64,000 nt of DNA from Branchiostoma lanceolatum. Its lineage: Eukaryota > Chordata > Leptocardii > Amphioxiformes > Branchiostomatidae. How positions within the stretch are numbered: the stretch's first letter is position 1; each line of letters opens with the position of its first letter. Both the position numbers and the translations under genes were made by a program. Shown here piece after piece: positions 12,001 to 21,300 of the stretch. The stretch is taken from assembly GCF_035083965.1 (NCBI RefSeq), contig NC_089727.1, forward strand, positions 6,453,501 to 6,517,500, read 5' to 3'. The notes under the pieces were generated by a model. The model saw nothing but the letters and a program-made list of their open reading frames with translations, was not told where the DNA came from and did no database searches.

Positions 12001-15000
12001 GATTTTGTCCGCGACAGCAACCCAACCAGCATGAAGGAAGTGAGGATCACCATCTTCCAGCAGAAGATGCTGCAGGACTTCCACTCAGAGATGGACAGGA
12101 GGGCTGCCATGGCTGGGCACGGTGGACCAGGTTTCCTCCAAAGTTGGTTTACTAGTTATTCTTTTTACTGCCTATACTGTCTAAAATGTTTGATGCTTGT
12201 AGCATAACCTTTTCATGTTGTAAGATGCATGTACATTGTATGGTTAGATATTGAACATTAGAACTGTCTAGTATTCAGAAACAGACACTGCTGTGGGATG
12301 CAGGGAGATAAATATTGTCATGATCATATTTGACAAATTATCAGTCAATAATAGTTTGGTGTTAAGGACTTGTAGTTCATATTGATTTCTTTATACTACT
12401 GGTAACGACAAAGTGATGATTGCGAGATGGAATAAAAAGTCTTATTCTGAAGACCTCATCCATGTAGCAAGGTTGTGCTGGAGTTTTTAATCTGAATGCC
12501 TAAGTGATTGATCCATTGTGCTAAATTACAAGTACAGTAATCCTGGTCTCAGCAACCACCCAAGGGACCAAGCAAAAATGATTGCTGAGGACAGGTAGTT
12601 GCTCAGGACAGGGTGGGATCAACGATAAAAAATGGATGGGACTGTTTTAATGTGGCTTGTGATTGGAGGTGGTTGTCTGGCCAGGTTTAACTGTAATATC
12701 TACAGAAAAGATGGGATTGGAGAGAATCCTTGAATGGTCCTGAATATTCATCACTATGACTTGTCTTGCTACAGGGGCTGCACGTTTCCTCGGTTTAAGT
12801 TCAAGTGATGCAGACAACCGGACCACCAGGCCTTCAACAACACCAAGACCTGCAGAGAATGTTTCCTTCCCTGCCTCCAGTCCAAAAGAGCTGACTCTAC
12901 TCCTGTTTGGACCTGACCAGACCAGACTAGACAGGGCCAGGAAAGATGTAGACAGCATTGTCGAGAAGAACTGCAAGGAGGAGAAGATTCAGAATGCTGG
13001 CATCACCATGCTGACACAACAGGAGGCCAGAATGATTCACACCTATGGTGAAGACAGGGATGTGGTGGTCAAACGAGGTGGGCTATAGTCGCCTATACTT
13101 CTGCGCAAGCGGTAACACAACTCAGTTGCTTGGTCTTATGGATAGAATTCTGTGGATCCGTGGGCAGGGGATTTAGTTTGGACTTATTGTGAGGGGTTCC
13201 ATTTGTCATTTTAGATGGTGATGTAAAGTCCTCAGGCCCATTTATGAGGGAGCCTCAGGCAAAAGCTTCCAGTGTCAAACCTCTGCAGGTAAAAGAACTC
13301 AACACACTTATGAAGAAGAGAAGGTGTAACTCAGTGTGTTTGGTGAAGTGTGCGAGTTGTAGTGAAACTGCATTGCACTTAGTACCAATGGCTATTGAAA
13401 AAGCATCCTCAGTCTAGGTTCGGTCACTATTACCTTTTTGATACTTTTACCAGTTGGGCAGGCTTCAGCAGGCCTACATGGTAGACTAAGTTTACTTCAA
13501 GCTCCAGTATAAATCGAGCCTTGAATGTATACTCTATATTCATAGCACAACTTTGCCTGTTCCTGCAATAAGACTTGTGAACTTCAAATCTCTAAGTCCA
13601 GAATTCAGTATACAGTTGTAACTCATCAGCATAGTATTGCACACTTTCTGTACTATGTTATAGCCAGCGGTGTTGGTCAGTCTGGAATCATGCACATTGT
13701 AACCCTGCTTTTTTTATGGAAGAAGAGGAAATTCATATTTTATGATGTTCAGTTACTCATATGCATTTGTTGACTTGCAGGAAGTGGCATCGATTGCCTC
13801 CTTATCCAAGGTGGGATCCACGATGTCACAGAAGTCTTGAAGAAGATTTGGACAGTGCTGAATGCAAAGGTGGAGGAGCAGAGGGACTTGGAGAGAGCAC
13901 ATTCAGTCCAGAAGGATGCGCAGTGGTAAGTTCACTTGATAGTTCATTTGTGTTGGAAGAAGTCATTCTGTATCAAAGTTAAACTTCAGTTTCTAATGTC
14001 ACAATGAGACAGTGTATTGCTCATTCCTTGATAAGATAAGGACCTCCAATACTTGTGTTGAAAATTGCAGTTTAAACTAGATACAGACAGTGGTAAGTGC
14101 TTTACCTTTTTTTTAATGACTTCGCACAGTGCAAGACTAAGCGGCATGTAAGGTGCCTTTTCCAGAGGATACAACGTCTAGCCACTCCCTCATTACATTG
14201 GCATTGAATGGGTCTGGGCATAAAATTGGTTTAGAATTGTCATTTTTGAACTCAATAATCTATTTGATATGTGTTTTCTCAGGTGCTATGTTGTAGCTCA
14301 AGGCAGGGAGCAAAAAATCCACCCTGCTGCAAATGCCGAAATCGAGACTGCATTCAAGGCAAAGAAGAGCTCTGTAAAATATGACGATGATAATGAGGAC
14401 TGTGAGATCAACTTCAAAACCATGACAGTCACCATGAAATCATCCAAAAGGTCCTTCCCTGTACAGAGGAGAGACAAGAGGGCAGAAGCAGGTAAGTTAA
14501 AGTCCACCTTGGATGGAATGCAGTATTAATTGGCGAATAAACTTTAGATCTTGTCATAATAATGATTTTAAGCAGGTTCTCGCAAGCTTGCATTTTATAG
14601 CTTGGATATCTGTGTGATTTTGGCCCAGTCTCCACTTAAAAGAAATGTTCTCTTCTGACAGATCTGACCTGATGTACTTAGTTATTTAATTGGGCGGACC
14701 ATATGGGAGACATGGCTGTCATAGATTAAATCGATAGGTGAGCATGATTGGTGACATTGATTGGCGAGAGTAATCAATAGTCACACGAGATTAGCTTAGA
14801 TGATTAGTCAGTTGAGACTAAGTGTTAAATCATCACCGATTTGAATTTGTGTCTCTTTTTGAATGAACAGGTGGTGGTGCCTTGCCCACAACATGGGATC
14901 CACAGCCTCAGGACCGGAGTACAAAGAAACCCAAAATCTGCCACATTGTTTCCCTGAAGTCTGGATCCCAGGAGTACAGCACAGTGGCAGGGAAGTTCAC

Positions 15001-16540
15001 CAACAGTCTTGAAGGGAAAAAGGCAACAATAATGAGTATCGAAAGGATACAGAACCCAACCCTGTGGATGCAGTACTGCGCTCAACGGCAGAAAATTTCA
15101 CAAATTAATCCAAGAAGGTAAAATACCTTTTATTATAGTAAGTTATATAATGTTATGAATTCAGCACCCTGCCTCACCTGAGGCCTTGCACCAACTTAGG
15201 AGCTTTATTTCTAAATCTCCATGCTTGTACAGACACTGTGACTTACAGTAATTGTTGCTTTGACTATTGATGTACCTCAGAAATCTAAGACAAAAAAGAA
15301 GTGTTTTTTTTTTCAAAAATAGTCATATTCCTGTAAGTGTGCAAGCAGTGTGTAATCTTTTTCAGCTTTAGCACATATTTCTGCAATAGATTTATTCTTA
15401 TGATATGAAAACTATGCTTGTATGATGTCATATTTTCTACCACAATTTCCTTACTCTACTGCAATGGAACTTACCAATTTTTTCTGCACATCCTTTGTCA
15501 TTGTCATAAGGTTTACCAAGGAGAAAGTTGCATGAAAGCTCATCTGTGTTGGTAGAGTACATATTGGGAAATTTTAAACTTTGTTCCAATGCCAAGAGTT
15601 GAACTCACCATGAATTTTTGGAGAAAGTTGGGCTATTGCTCCTTTGGAAGTTCTTGAGATATTGATTAGTTAATTTACTTAATTTACCTAATCATCGGTC
15701 TTACAGGAAAGTTGAGCAGGAACTGTGGCATGGGACTAAGAAAGAGGTTACTGATAAAATCAGCCATAATGGCTTCAACAGGAGTTATAGTGGAGGAAAT
15801 GTTGGTATGTAATGTTTCATAACCTACTGTAAAATTTAATGCATTTAAGCTTGCATGGCTTTAATTTCGCGGTAGGGAGAAAATAGATTGTTCTCCGTGG
15901 TTCTAAGTTTGCAGTTGAGACAATAGTAGACCGGGGAGTAGGAGGGCAAAAAATTTTGCTCTGGTTTTAAGTTCACCGCAAAGAGCTTACTGTGAAAACC
16001 GTGAACATTGTAACTATTCCAACAGAGTGATCTTCTCGGCTTTGAGGATACTTAACATTCTGTACTGATAATGGAAATTATTATGCTTTCCAATCACAGG
16101 AAGTGCCTTTAATGACATTACTATACATAATATGACTAATATTTGACAATGTGCTTTGCTTACAGGAGCTGCATACAGTTTACTCCTGACTTTGTAGATG
16201 GTAATTAATGCATTTCCTGACTTTTCTAATTACTTCTTTATCCACAGGGTGCTGGGAAGGCCAGGGTTCATACTTTGCTCTGAAGGCTGCTTACTCCACA
16301 AAGGACTACTACTCTGCACCTGATCCAAACACCAAACACAAGAAAATGTTCCTGTGTAAGGTGACAACCGGAGAGTACACAAAGGGGACTCCAGACTTGA
16401 CAAAAGCTCCCATGAGAACTGATAAACCTAATGTCCCATTCGATTCCACAGTGAATGACGTAAACAACCCCACTGTGTTTGTGATCTTCCATGATGCCCA
16501 GGCGTATCCAGAATACCTGATCACTTTCAAGATGACGTAA
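52..16540 (+). CDS. PARP14: PARP14-like macro-domain mono-ADP-ribosyltransferase (5' incomplete, multi-exon)
   Basis: The gene begins left of the window. Exons read in one continuous frame: 52-192, 616-729, 1215-1371, 7482-7635, 8119-8217, 8573-8689, 9011-9187, 9561-9684, 10201-10338, 10646-10765, 11197-11340, 11945-12130, 12775-13077, (13215-13288 doubtful), 13781-13925, 14283-14491, 14871-15117, 15707-15804, 16248-16540. The product shows the end of one macro domain (GGPQIQ, then IPGISSG), a second macro domain (DVLVNNTG, FPAIGTGNMG) and a third (AIVNPTRNDLG, FPALGTGG). A KH-like segment follows (exon 12775-13077), then a WWE domain (QWCYVVAQGREQKI to VTMKSSKR) and a PARP catalytic domain (IERIQNPTLW, ELWHGT, GSYFALKAAYS, AYPEYLITF). 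This is the PARP14 domain order. The His (HGT) and Tyr (AAYS) of the H-Y-E triad are present, but the position of the polymerase Glu appears to be Val (PTVFVIF), so mono-ADP-ribosylation is predicted. PARP14-family proteins act in interferon-type immune signalling in vertebrates; that role here is inference. Confidence 0.88.
2201..2311 (-). repeat. Direct repeat of the DIRS-type element (3' copy)
   Basis: About 111 bases match 7229-7339 almost exactly, in the same orientation, starting ATGTCCGTCTTCTTCGAGAT and ending TGGTACCAACAT on the plus strand. This is the internal/3' copy of the split direct repeat. Confidence 0.9.
2471..3466 (-). CDS. DIRS-type tyrosine recombinase ORF (about 331 codons, no obvious ATG)
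   Basis: The frame opens after a TGA at 3467-3469 and runs to a stop at 2471. The N-terminal part (QRSAFAASTQANHKTHF, AYLAFCRFF, LSCYAQFLSRSL) resembles the SAM-like core-binding domain. The C-terminal catalytic part shows SWSKTIQ, the HDLRRGG box and HGDWRSNADLLYL, matching the R-H-R-Y tyrosine-recombinase pattern with the nucleophile in the last Tyr. The spacing between HDLRRGGYT and the RHGDWRS box looks several residues shorter than is usual for DIRS recombinases, so a small deletion is possible. The frame starts about 45 bases after the RT stop and lacks an early ATG, so its expression mechanism is unclear. This enzyme would integrate the circular DNA intermediate. Confidence 0.78.
   Translation of the reverse strand, partial: PFLPSTTEAAWRTLQQDTLRTQRSAFAASTQANHKTHFTAYLAFCRFFKKQPLPATAHLLSCYAQFLSRSLRSPASISHYLSSVKLLHQHHGFFDFDLKHFELQQTLKGLKRQLQHRPREHHPVTPEFLLKAHQALDLHNAKDATIWAIILIGFFAYFRKSNLVPSTAKTFNPNRHLCRRDIAVATEGLLLRTSWSKTIQANERELLTPVLAIPGSRLCPVTAYNNMVRLVPATQDSPAFQLPPTPHRHFRPVTSSILEKAFAKLVAAANLPAGYHTLHDLRRGGYTLPRELRQRHGDWRSNADLLYLQPSMEQRLRLPVAMRSLLRRRTT
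3510..5732 (-). CDS. DIRS-type reverse transcriptase-RNase H ORF (740 aa)
   Basis: The frame contains the RT palm signature YIDD (within VNYIDDFGG), the upstream DLSRAYRQIPVDP and SFPFGLRSAAMA motifs, and then an RNase H domain. The RNase H shows TTDACLTGCGG, LEMLAVVVAC and ACDNTVTVYVINSG followed by a late Asp (VDNRLADFLSRW), giving the D-E-D-D set. The first about 200 residues are a low-complexity, Pro/Thr/Arg-rich stretch that overlaps the end of the gag-like frame; the true start is not clear and may depend on frameshifting. RT and RNase H would copy element RNA into DNA. The frame is uninterrupted, so the insertion is probably young. Confidence 0.88.
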   Translation of the reverse strand: MQICRQDQARRLHSLQGVTTTLHRRPRFQRQTQSSHGRLFEHRLRLHRCTRHNPHPKHQQASGPRTTEPANQSSSRHPYVQHGRHLSSRSGARLSTATQSDNDWVPRPLSTRLIQESRPAARHPCHRGVSAFLPRTRRIAQTANTTSRHRDMLKLTPPGSGPDLVTAEHTPADNVARPPSASVSSLRPAQALHKKIYDSGDFNFRGLRIPVNSNLNISAWRAALSQYHDAVVADFLDFGWPVGYTAATIPRSTLRNHPSASEHSDAVEDYLEKEIRLGATHGPFFDTPFEHFACSPLQTVSKRDSEKRRVVVDLSFPPGSSVNSGIPAQEYLGDQFTLTLPSYDAFEDLLRAKGQGCLMFKRDLSRAYRQIPVDPHDYHLLGYRWRNGYYFDSSFPFGLRSAAMACQRTTNAVSFVYSQQGYSCVNYIDDFGGADTPTRAKEAFRVLGDIFDTLGLEESADKATPPSTQMTFLGVGYDSDKMSKEVTPDRLSDTLSDLKLWTTKKRATKREIQAILGKLSFISACVTPGRVFLSRIITTLKGLRSNHHRARLNSEFRKDIQWWLRFLPAFNGVSLIHDLPGRGLPDVPTTDACLTGCGGTFQQECFHTQFPQEISEQDHPIHRLEMLAVVVACKVWCAAWAGCTINIACDNTVTVYVINSGRSTDTFMQACARELVYLQATNDFRLYAHHIPGVDNRLADFLSRWHTDPSYQTQFQLATDGQVWTAIQIHHSLFQFSHPW
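5678..7255 (-). CDS. DIRS-type retrotransposon gag-like ORF (525 aa)
   Basis: An open frame of 525 codons opens inside the right copy of the 111-bp direct repeat (first residues MRDLEEDGH). The N-terminal two thirds are polar and rich in Arg, Ser and Asp. The C-terminal part has a Cys-rich segment (CSGYQRGTC, then HVCKYCYRF, then SECKY) as seen in gag-like proteins of DIRS elements, where it probably binds RNA. It overlaps the following RT frame by about 55 bases in a different frame, so RT may be made by frameshifting or re-initiation. No disabling mutation is visible. The capsid-like role is inferred from position and the Cys/His segment. Confidence 0.75.
   Translation of the reverse strand: MRDLEEDGHISWATSSVCTIIPVLYVDLQGGQLLSVSEITLNMFGAGKRKTRRPTRFADYRFEDDIWSEHAGDRSRSPAGFSQAPSERLEEEIEEQLAEVSRTIERLQLTEARVADRHTSPKSSPPLLPTGPRYDDVSRTSLSRGLGRDDLPTASRPQEELETASRRQGDRGAYPLDYGLPSLYDIRADRHGKQGARPKYSPPPLPTDDIPTSYPRTLSREFGKDGRGARGTAFPTAARRQEDRGASQFDSGYPSLHDIRAMNYLKDPKTSADRTFRTKKGQPNPRSPHDRKSDVAVQSRFEPSRDYSPDSDDDRPFRGKRKLRSGLSRKSHDKVKREVRWPHEFVFSTTKALGHDDLTWDQFVAGEIAIILHRETDPNESYNRAQILKGAMLDIPTYTFEGVRAFYRTMLQHVEHALLDLDSTHTLADVKALKNDYLRRPDQVDTDTPSDKSKTKVSATDTPCSGYQRGTCTFNADHPGPYGSTFKHVCKYCYRFRPDVPLRHTPSECKYADKTKRDAYTASKA
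7229..7339 (-). repeat. Direct repeat of the DIRS-type element (5' terminal copy)
   Basis: This copy matches 2201-2311. It marks the 5' (plus-strand right) end of the element and encodes the first codons of the gag-like protein, so promoter and translation start are probably regenerated from the repeat. Confidence 0.9.
7365..7446. repeat. Half copy of a palindromic MITE family (TTAGGCAGCAGG family)
   Basis: The segment AGCACTCTGAAGTAGCC ... ATTCCCTATTGGTTAC ... GTTAGGCAGCAAGGAGAAGGTTAA recurs at 11370-11436 and, as a full palindrome, at 56289-56475. Here it lies between the retrotransposon and exon 7482-7635. Confidence 0.7.
7815..8003. repeat. MITE-like interspersed repeat, second copy at about 50800-50975
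   Basis: Both copies share GTGTGTTTGA(C/G)AGATC(T/C)CTAGT, a central GTGCATTATACTG and a TATATGTGACCT-type end. The two ends are imperfect inverted repeats of each other, which suggests a palindromic non-autonomous DNA element in an intron. Confidence 0.55.
11370..11436. repeat. Half copy of the TTAGGCAGCAGG MITE family
   Basis: The segment ACCTTTAGCACACCGTTTGG ... CATTCCCTATTAGTTAG ... GAGTTAGGCAGCAGGGTTAA matches one arm of the palindrome at 56289-56475 and the copy at 7365-7446. It lies just inside the intron after exon 11197-11340. Confidence 0.65.
15825..16015. repeat. Palindromic MITE (TACTGTAAA / TTCGCGG family) in a PARP14-like intron
   Basis: The stretch runs from CTACTGTAAAATTTAATGCATTTAAG and TTTAATTTCGCGGT to GTTTTAAGTTCACCGC and TTACTGTGAAAACCGTGAAC, an imperfect inverted repeat. 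Related copies lie near 38370-38525, 45490-45640 and 46460-46655. Similar TACTGTAAATCA ends bound the larger element at 51176-52811. Confidence 0.5.
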
Positions 16541-17319
16541 ACTTAAAGATCTCATATAGTCAGTTGGTTCTATTGTCTACTAGATAAAATCAGTACATGT
16601 ACTAGTAATTTGATGTATTTTGGATAGATATCAGTTGCATCTGCCATTTATGAGAACTATAGCTGTCACAACCCTCCAACATCATCAGGTGTTTTTTGCA
16701 TGTTTGATTCATGAAGGTCGATATGAAATGGGATGTTGTTGAGACTTACTATGTATGTAAAGGATTAGAAAATTGAACTTGAAAATCCGACTTTCAACGC
16801 TCTGAAATCACTTCAAATAGTACCTTCATAATGTTTTAAAGATATTAATGTCAATGTGTCTTATTGAAATGTTTTATGGCTTTTAAAGCAATCAGATGGA
16901 CAACAACATTTGTTACTGAAATAACATAGATCATACTGTGTTTGTTTTGTATGAAATGGTTTAAAACCACAGCTCTGATAATGAAATTTCTTAAGTAAGC
17001 AAGCTCATAGAGTATGTCATTTTAAACTCTGTAGAAAGCTTACAAGGAAAATCTGTTGAAAATTCTGTCAATTGTATTTTTCCAGATTGTAAGACTGATA
17101 TCAATGGCTGTAGTGTGTAAAAGTACATAGTATATGTTTTAAGTAATGTTTTTTTGTACATTTCGGAATTGAGAACTTGCTGCAGTGTAACAGTAACTAC
17201 AATAAGATTTTATAAATCGTATGATATTCCAGACACCATCTTACATAATGAATTGTTCATATTCAATCAGATAGACTATGTCATACAGAAAATGATTTTT
17301 CGTCATCCACAGTACATTG

Positions 17320-17325
17320 AATAAA
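17320..17325 (+). terminator. Polyadenylation signal AATAAA of the PARP14-like gene
   Basis: AATAAA lies about 780 bases past the stop codon at 16538-16540, in AT-rich DNA with no other coding signal. I take 16541 to about 17345 as the 3'UTR. A second AATAAA lies near 17488 and could be an alternative site. Confidence 0.5.
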
Positions 17326-17345
17326 ACACCCAGATTGTCTATGAA

Positions 17346-18326
17346 ATGAAATCTGCTTTTAGTTTTCTTTGTCATGGTCATTAAGAATGTTCCTGGAAGC
17401 TCCTGTCATAGTGCAATGAAGATAAAATTAAATCAGTCACAAATATCATGCAACACTAGTGCATCTTGTTTTGTGATTGATAGCTATAAATAAATTATCA
17501 TAATCTCACTCTTGTTGCAACAAGCCTCCGTTATGTCTAATTCAGTTTAGATGAGTGTCCTCCGTAATGAAATCATATGGCACGTTTTAGTATGGCTAAT
17601 ACAGGCTTGTTTTCCAGTTAGAATGTTCTTGCTTAGGCAAATAGAAGTACAGTGTGCATTTTTACAAGGTACGCTGACGACACAAATTGCCAGGAGAAGT
17701 AGTGGGGTGAGGTAGCATTCTGCAACGAACCGTGAGATAAAAGTACTTAGCGACTTTTATCAACGTAGAACAATTTGTCTACAACTGAACTACAGTTTTG
17801 CACCGCTTTATAACATAATGACGCATTTTGAATCCATCATTAACCCTCAGTCACACCAGTGAGAAAGCTGTCACCGTAATTACCTTCGGTAGCACGTGTC
17901 CCCCATTCAGTTCACCAGACCTATTCGCCTTAGGGCCTTCGCTTCAACTAAGATCAATAAATGTCTCTTCGGTGCATCAAAATAACGTGATGTTCCTACC
18001 GTATGACACCACGTCACCAAAGGTTGTGCGACAGCTGTTCTCTACCTAACGGTTTTTCTACATTAGAGATATCCACGTACAACAAGAGCCACGTAGACGC
18101 ACTCAGCTAGTCTCTACCAGACTAACTACGCCGGCTACAGGGAGATTATTTGCTACGAGGGTTTGGCCACCAGAGGGTTTCATTTGCAGGCGCAGTTAGG
18201 GGGAGATATTAACCTTACCGTGGACTGACTCTACTGGCCAATCATTCCTTTTTTGGTCGAATTCTGCGATCCGTACCACCGTAGGAAGGTCTGGTGGAGG
18301 CTACACTCAGCGGGCGCACAGAAAAA
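17346..18326. other. Intergenic region between the PARP14-like gene and P4HA; presumed P4HA promoter
   Basis: No coding exon is visible. AT-rich DNA up to about 17650 gives way to more GC-balanced sequence before the P4HA start. I see no TATA box near 18327; the P4HA 5'UTR and core promoter should lie in the last few hundred bases. Confidence 0.4.
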
Positions 18327-21300
18327 ATGGACGTAGTCACAGTTTTTGTTGGCCTTTCCTGGCTCTTAATCGGGCTGCATCCGTCAGAGGTCTCCTCAGA
18401 GATGTACTCTTCTATGTCCCGTCTTGAGAAGTTGGTGGCAGTCGAGGAGAAACTGGTCGAGCTGTCGAAAGAATTCCTGAAAGAAGAGAAAAGTCGCCTG
18501 CAGTCTTTAGAAAGGTAGGAAATGCAGCATTCAGCGCAAAGCAAGTTTCTTTGCTGTTTCAGTACTAGGGTATTTTTACAAGGAGGGGTTGCTTTCTGTA
18601 ACGTACTCATGGCACCTCCTCCGATATGTGATATGCATTTTATGTCCCTTCCGAAATATGGATGTAGTCCCAACCGAGATGCCCTTCCCAGGATTGAATC
18701 GGGGTCTCCCAGTGACCAACTAATTGAAACCAGGAGCTCAACTGTGCATGTGAGGCTGCTACCAGTTGAGCTACAGGGACACTACTATGTTACCTAAGCT
18801 TTACCGTCCATCCATTGCAGTTTTGTGGAGACAGCAGATCGGCAGCTACAACTGAGCGCGAACAAATCCATGTCTCTGGTCCACCATCCCGTCGGAGCGT
18901 ACCTGATGGTGAAGAGACTGAGTTCAGACTGGCTACAACAAGTCAAGAGTGTGTACCAGCCTCTCACAGGTAAGTTTTATTTATTCATCTATTTATTCAT
19001 TGGTTCAGCACGTAGCTTTTACATATCAGTGTTGCGGGAGGTTATTTCTAAGGGCAAACCCTGTGTTTGCGAACATGTGAGTACATGGCAGTTGCTTACA
19101 TCTCCTATTCAGTTGAGCCTACTACCACTGAGCGATTGAAACTTGATAGCTCAATCAACAAATTTCATTGATAACGAATCTAGTATACGTTTTGTGTGTT
19201 TTGTTGTCTTTTTAAATCATACTTTTCATCTTACATCATATTCCAATTAACAAATCAAGGATCAGCAATTTTGGCCGCTCAACAGGCGCTCAGCGATCGT
19301 CGTCTAGTGGAAAGGAAGCCTTAGTCAATGGCTTTGTACTAGGTCCACGTTTCCAAACCGGGGCCCGGCCGGGCAGTTTGCGGATACGAGAAGTTGGGTA
19401 TTGAATGACAACAAATAGACAAAGCGTAAAAAAAAAACTTAAGTCGTGAGCATACGTTTGTGTATATTTCTTGATATACACTGTTATTTTTTTTCCCACA
19501 AACAGCCCGGCTGGGCCCCGGTTTGGAAATGTGACCGTAGCATTAAATCTACATCAACAGAGGACCTACCGACAAGAATTAATAGTGATCATACTGATAG
19601 TTATAGACTGTGCAAACTGCTGTGCTGATGAAGTTCCTCTCATAATCTAAAATGTATCTTTGGTTACTCTCCGAGATTACGTGAACAGGTACAACAGTGA
19701 GTACCACGGGCAGCTCCCGACCGCGGAGGACTCCGAGTGGTCGGCACACGCCATTCTGAGGCTGCAGGAGGTCTACCAGCTGGACATCCGCAACATCATC
19801 AGCGGACAGATGGAGCTCGGGCTGAAAATGAACGACGGTGGGACAGCTTTGTTGTTGTTGTATTGGTTTGTTTTGTTTTCACATAACAAAACAAGCAGAT
19901 GCAACGCCGCGTGCCTGTGAAGCTGGTGTACATGTGTTGCGCCGAAGGGCGGTTATGCCGGCTAGCTATATAGATACAGAAACCCCTACTCTTTTCGATA
20001 AGTGTGATGGGGTCTTTAACGTGCTCGTATTGTGGCTCTCTTCCAACCAACCGAAAGCATGTCCATAGCCGAAGTTAGGTACTCATTCTAAAATGAGTCG
20101 AGTAAGGAAACTAGTGTTAAGTGACTTTCTCAAGGGAAACAACATTGTTTCGCTGCTAATTCTAATTCAACAACTTTATCCACAGGACCAGCTCCTGCCA
20201 CAGTGTCTGCCTCCGTGGAGGAAAACGCGCTGCAGCTGAAGAAAGAGGACATCTTCGAACTTGCCAGGGTTGCGTACAGAAACAACGACTACCGAAACGC
20301 AGTCAAGTGGCTGAACGAGTCCCTGCAGATGATGGCGGAGGACGAGGAGACAGTTGAGAACAAAGAGGGTGAAGACTTTTGTTTTACTTTACTTTATTCT
20401 GTTGCTTATAGGGGGAGGAGGGGAAGGGGGCGTCGCGGAGAGATGTACTTGACGTTCACATAGTCGGCATACTATGTGCACGGAGTACTCTGCTACACTG
20501 TCAATCCAGGGACGGCGGAGTCTCCCTATATCCCTGACATCTGAGTACCTGACAGTGTAGAATAATAAACTAACGGCCCGTTAATAGACTGCCCGTTATG
20601 ATTCTACACTGTCAGGTACTCAGATGTCAGTGATAGCTGGGTGGTTGGCATGCAGGCCAAATGACCGAACCACTGTTTCCTTTGCTCGGCTGTGGAATAG
20701 GGTTAGGATAGTGTAGAGCAGATTTTGTTTCCGTCTAGCAGTGGTGACTCAAGAGGGGCGTTTTGCTTGCATATCATCCGAAGGGCTACTCTATATAATA
20801 TGCAAGCAAAAACACCCTTCCGTAGTCGCCACGGCTAGTTTCCGACCATATGTCTAACGACTTAGTCCTTGGCCTTGTCTCTCCTTGTCTTTCCGGCTGC
20901 AGAGGGTGAAGACACTGCCGATGGAAGTGGCGCGTTAACGTATAGTGGAAACGACAAGAAAGCGAAGCTCAAATTCAGTGCCCTGCAGTACCTTGGATAC
21001 TCGCTATACAAGGTAATGTTATGTCATCTTATCTCCTGTATATGTCGCGGGTATTATATAGGTTTATACAACATTGCATTAGGTTTTATATGATGTACTG
21101 ACTTTGTAATTATAGATAGAATTTTACCTCAGAATATATCATTGGAGAACTTTAAGATCAGTGCGTTCCAAAATAAAGTTAACTTGCAATTTTTATCTAC
21201 TTATTTTTGCAGCAAGGTGACCTCGAAAATGCGCTTACAATCTACAAGAAAGCCTCGGCTCTTGGTGAGTACTAAGCTATTCCGATGCATCCATCTTCCT

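Noticed and set aside
16164-16200. Possible alternative exon start (ACAG|GAGCTGCATAC) before the last PARP14-like exon
   Set aside because: Its frame meets a stop (TAG) within 12 codons and the acceptor at 16247 gives the conserved catalytic-domain frame.
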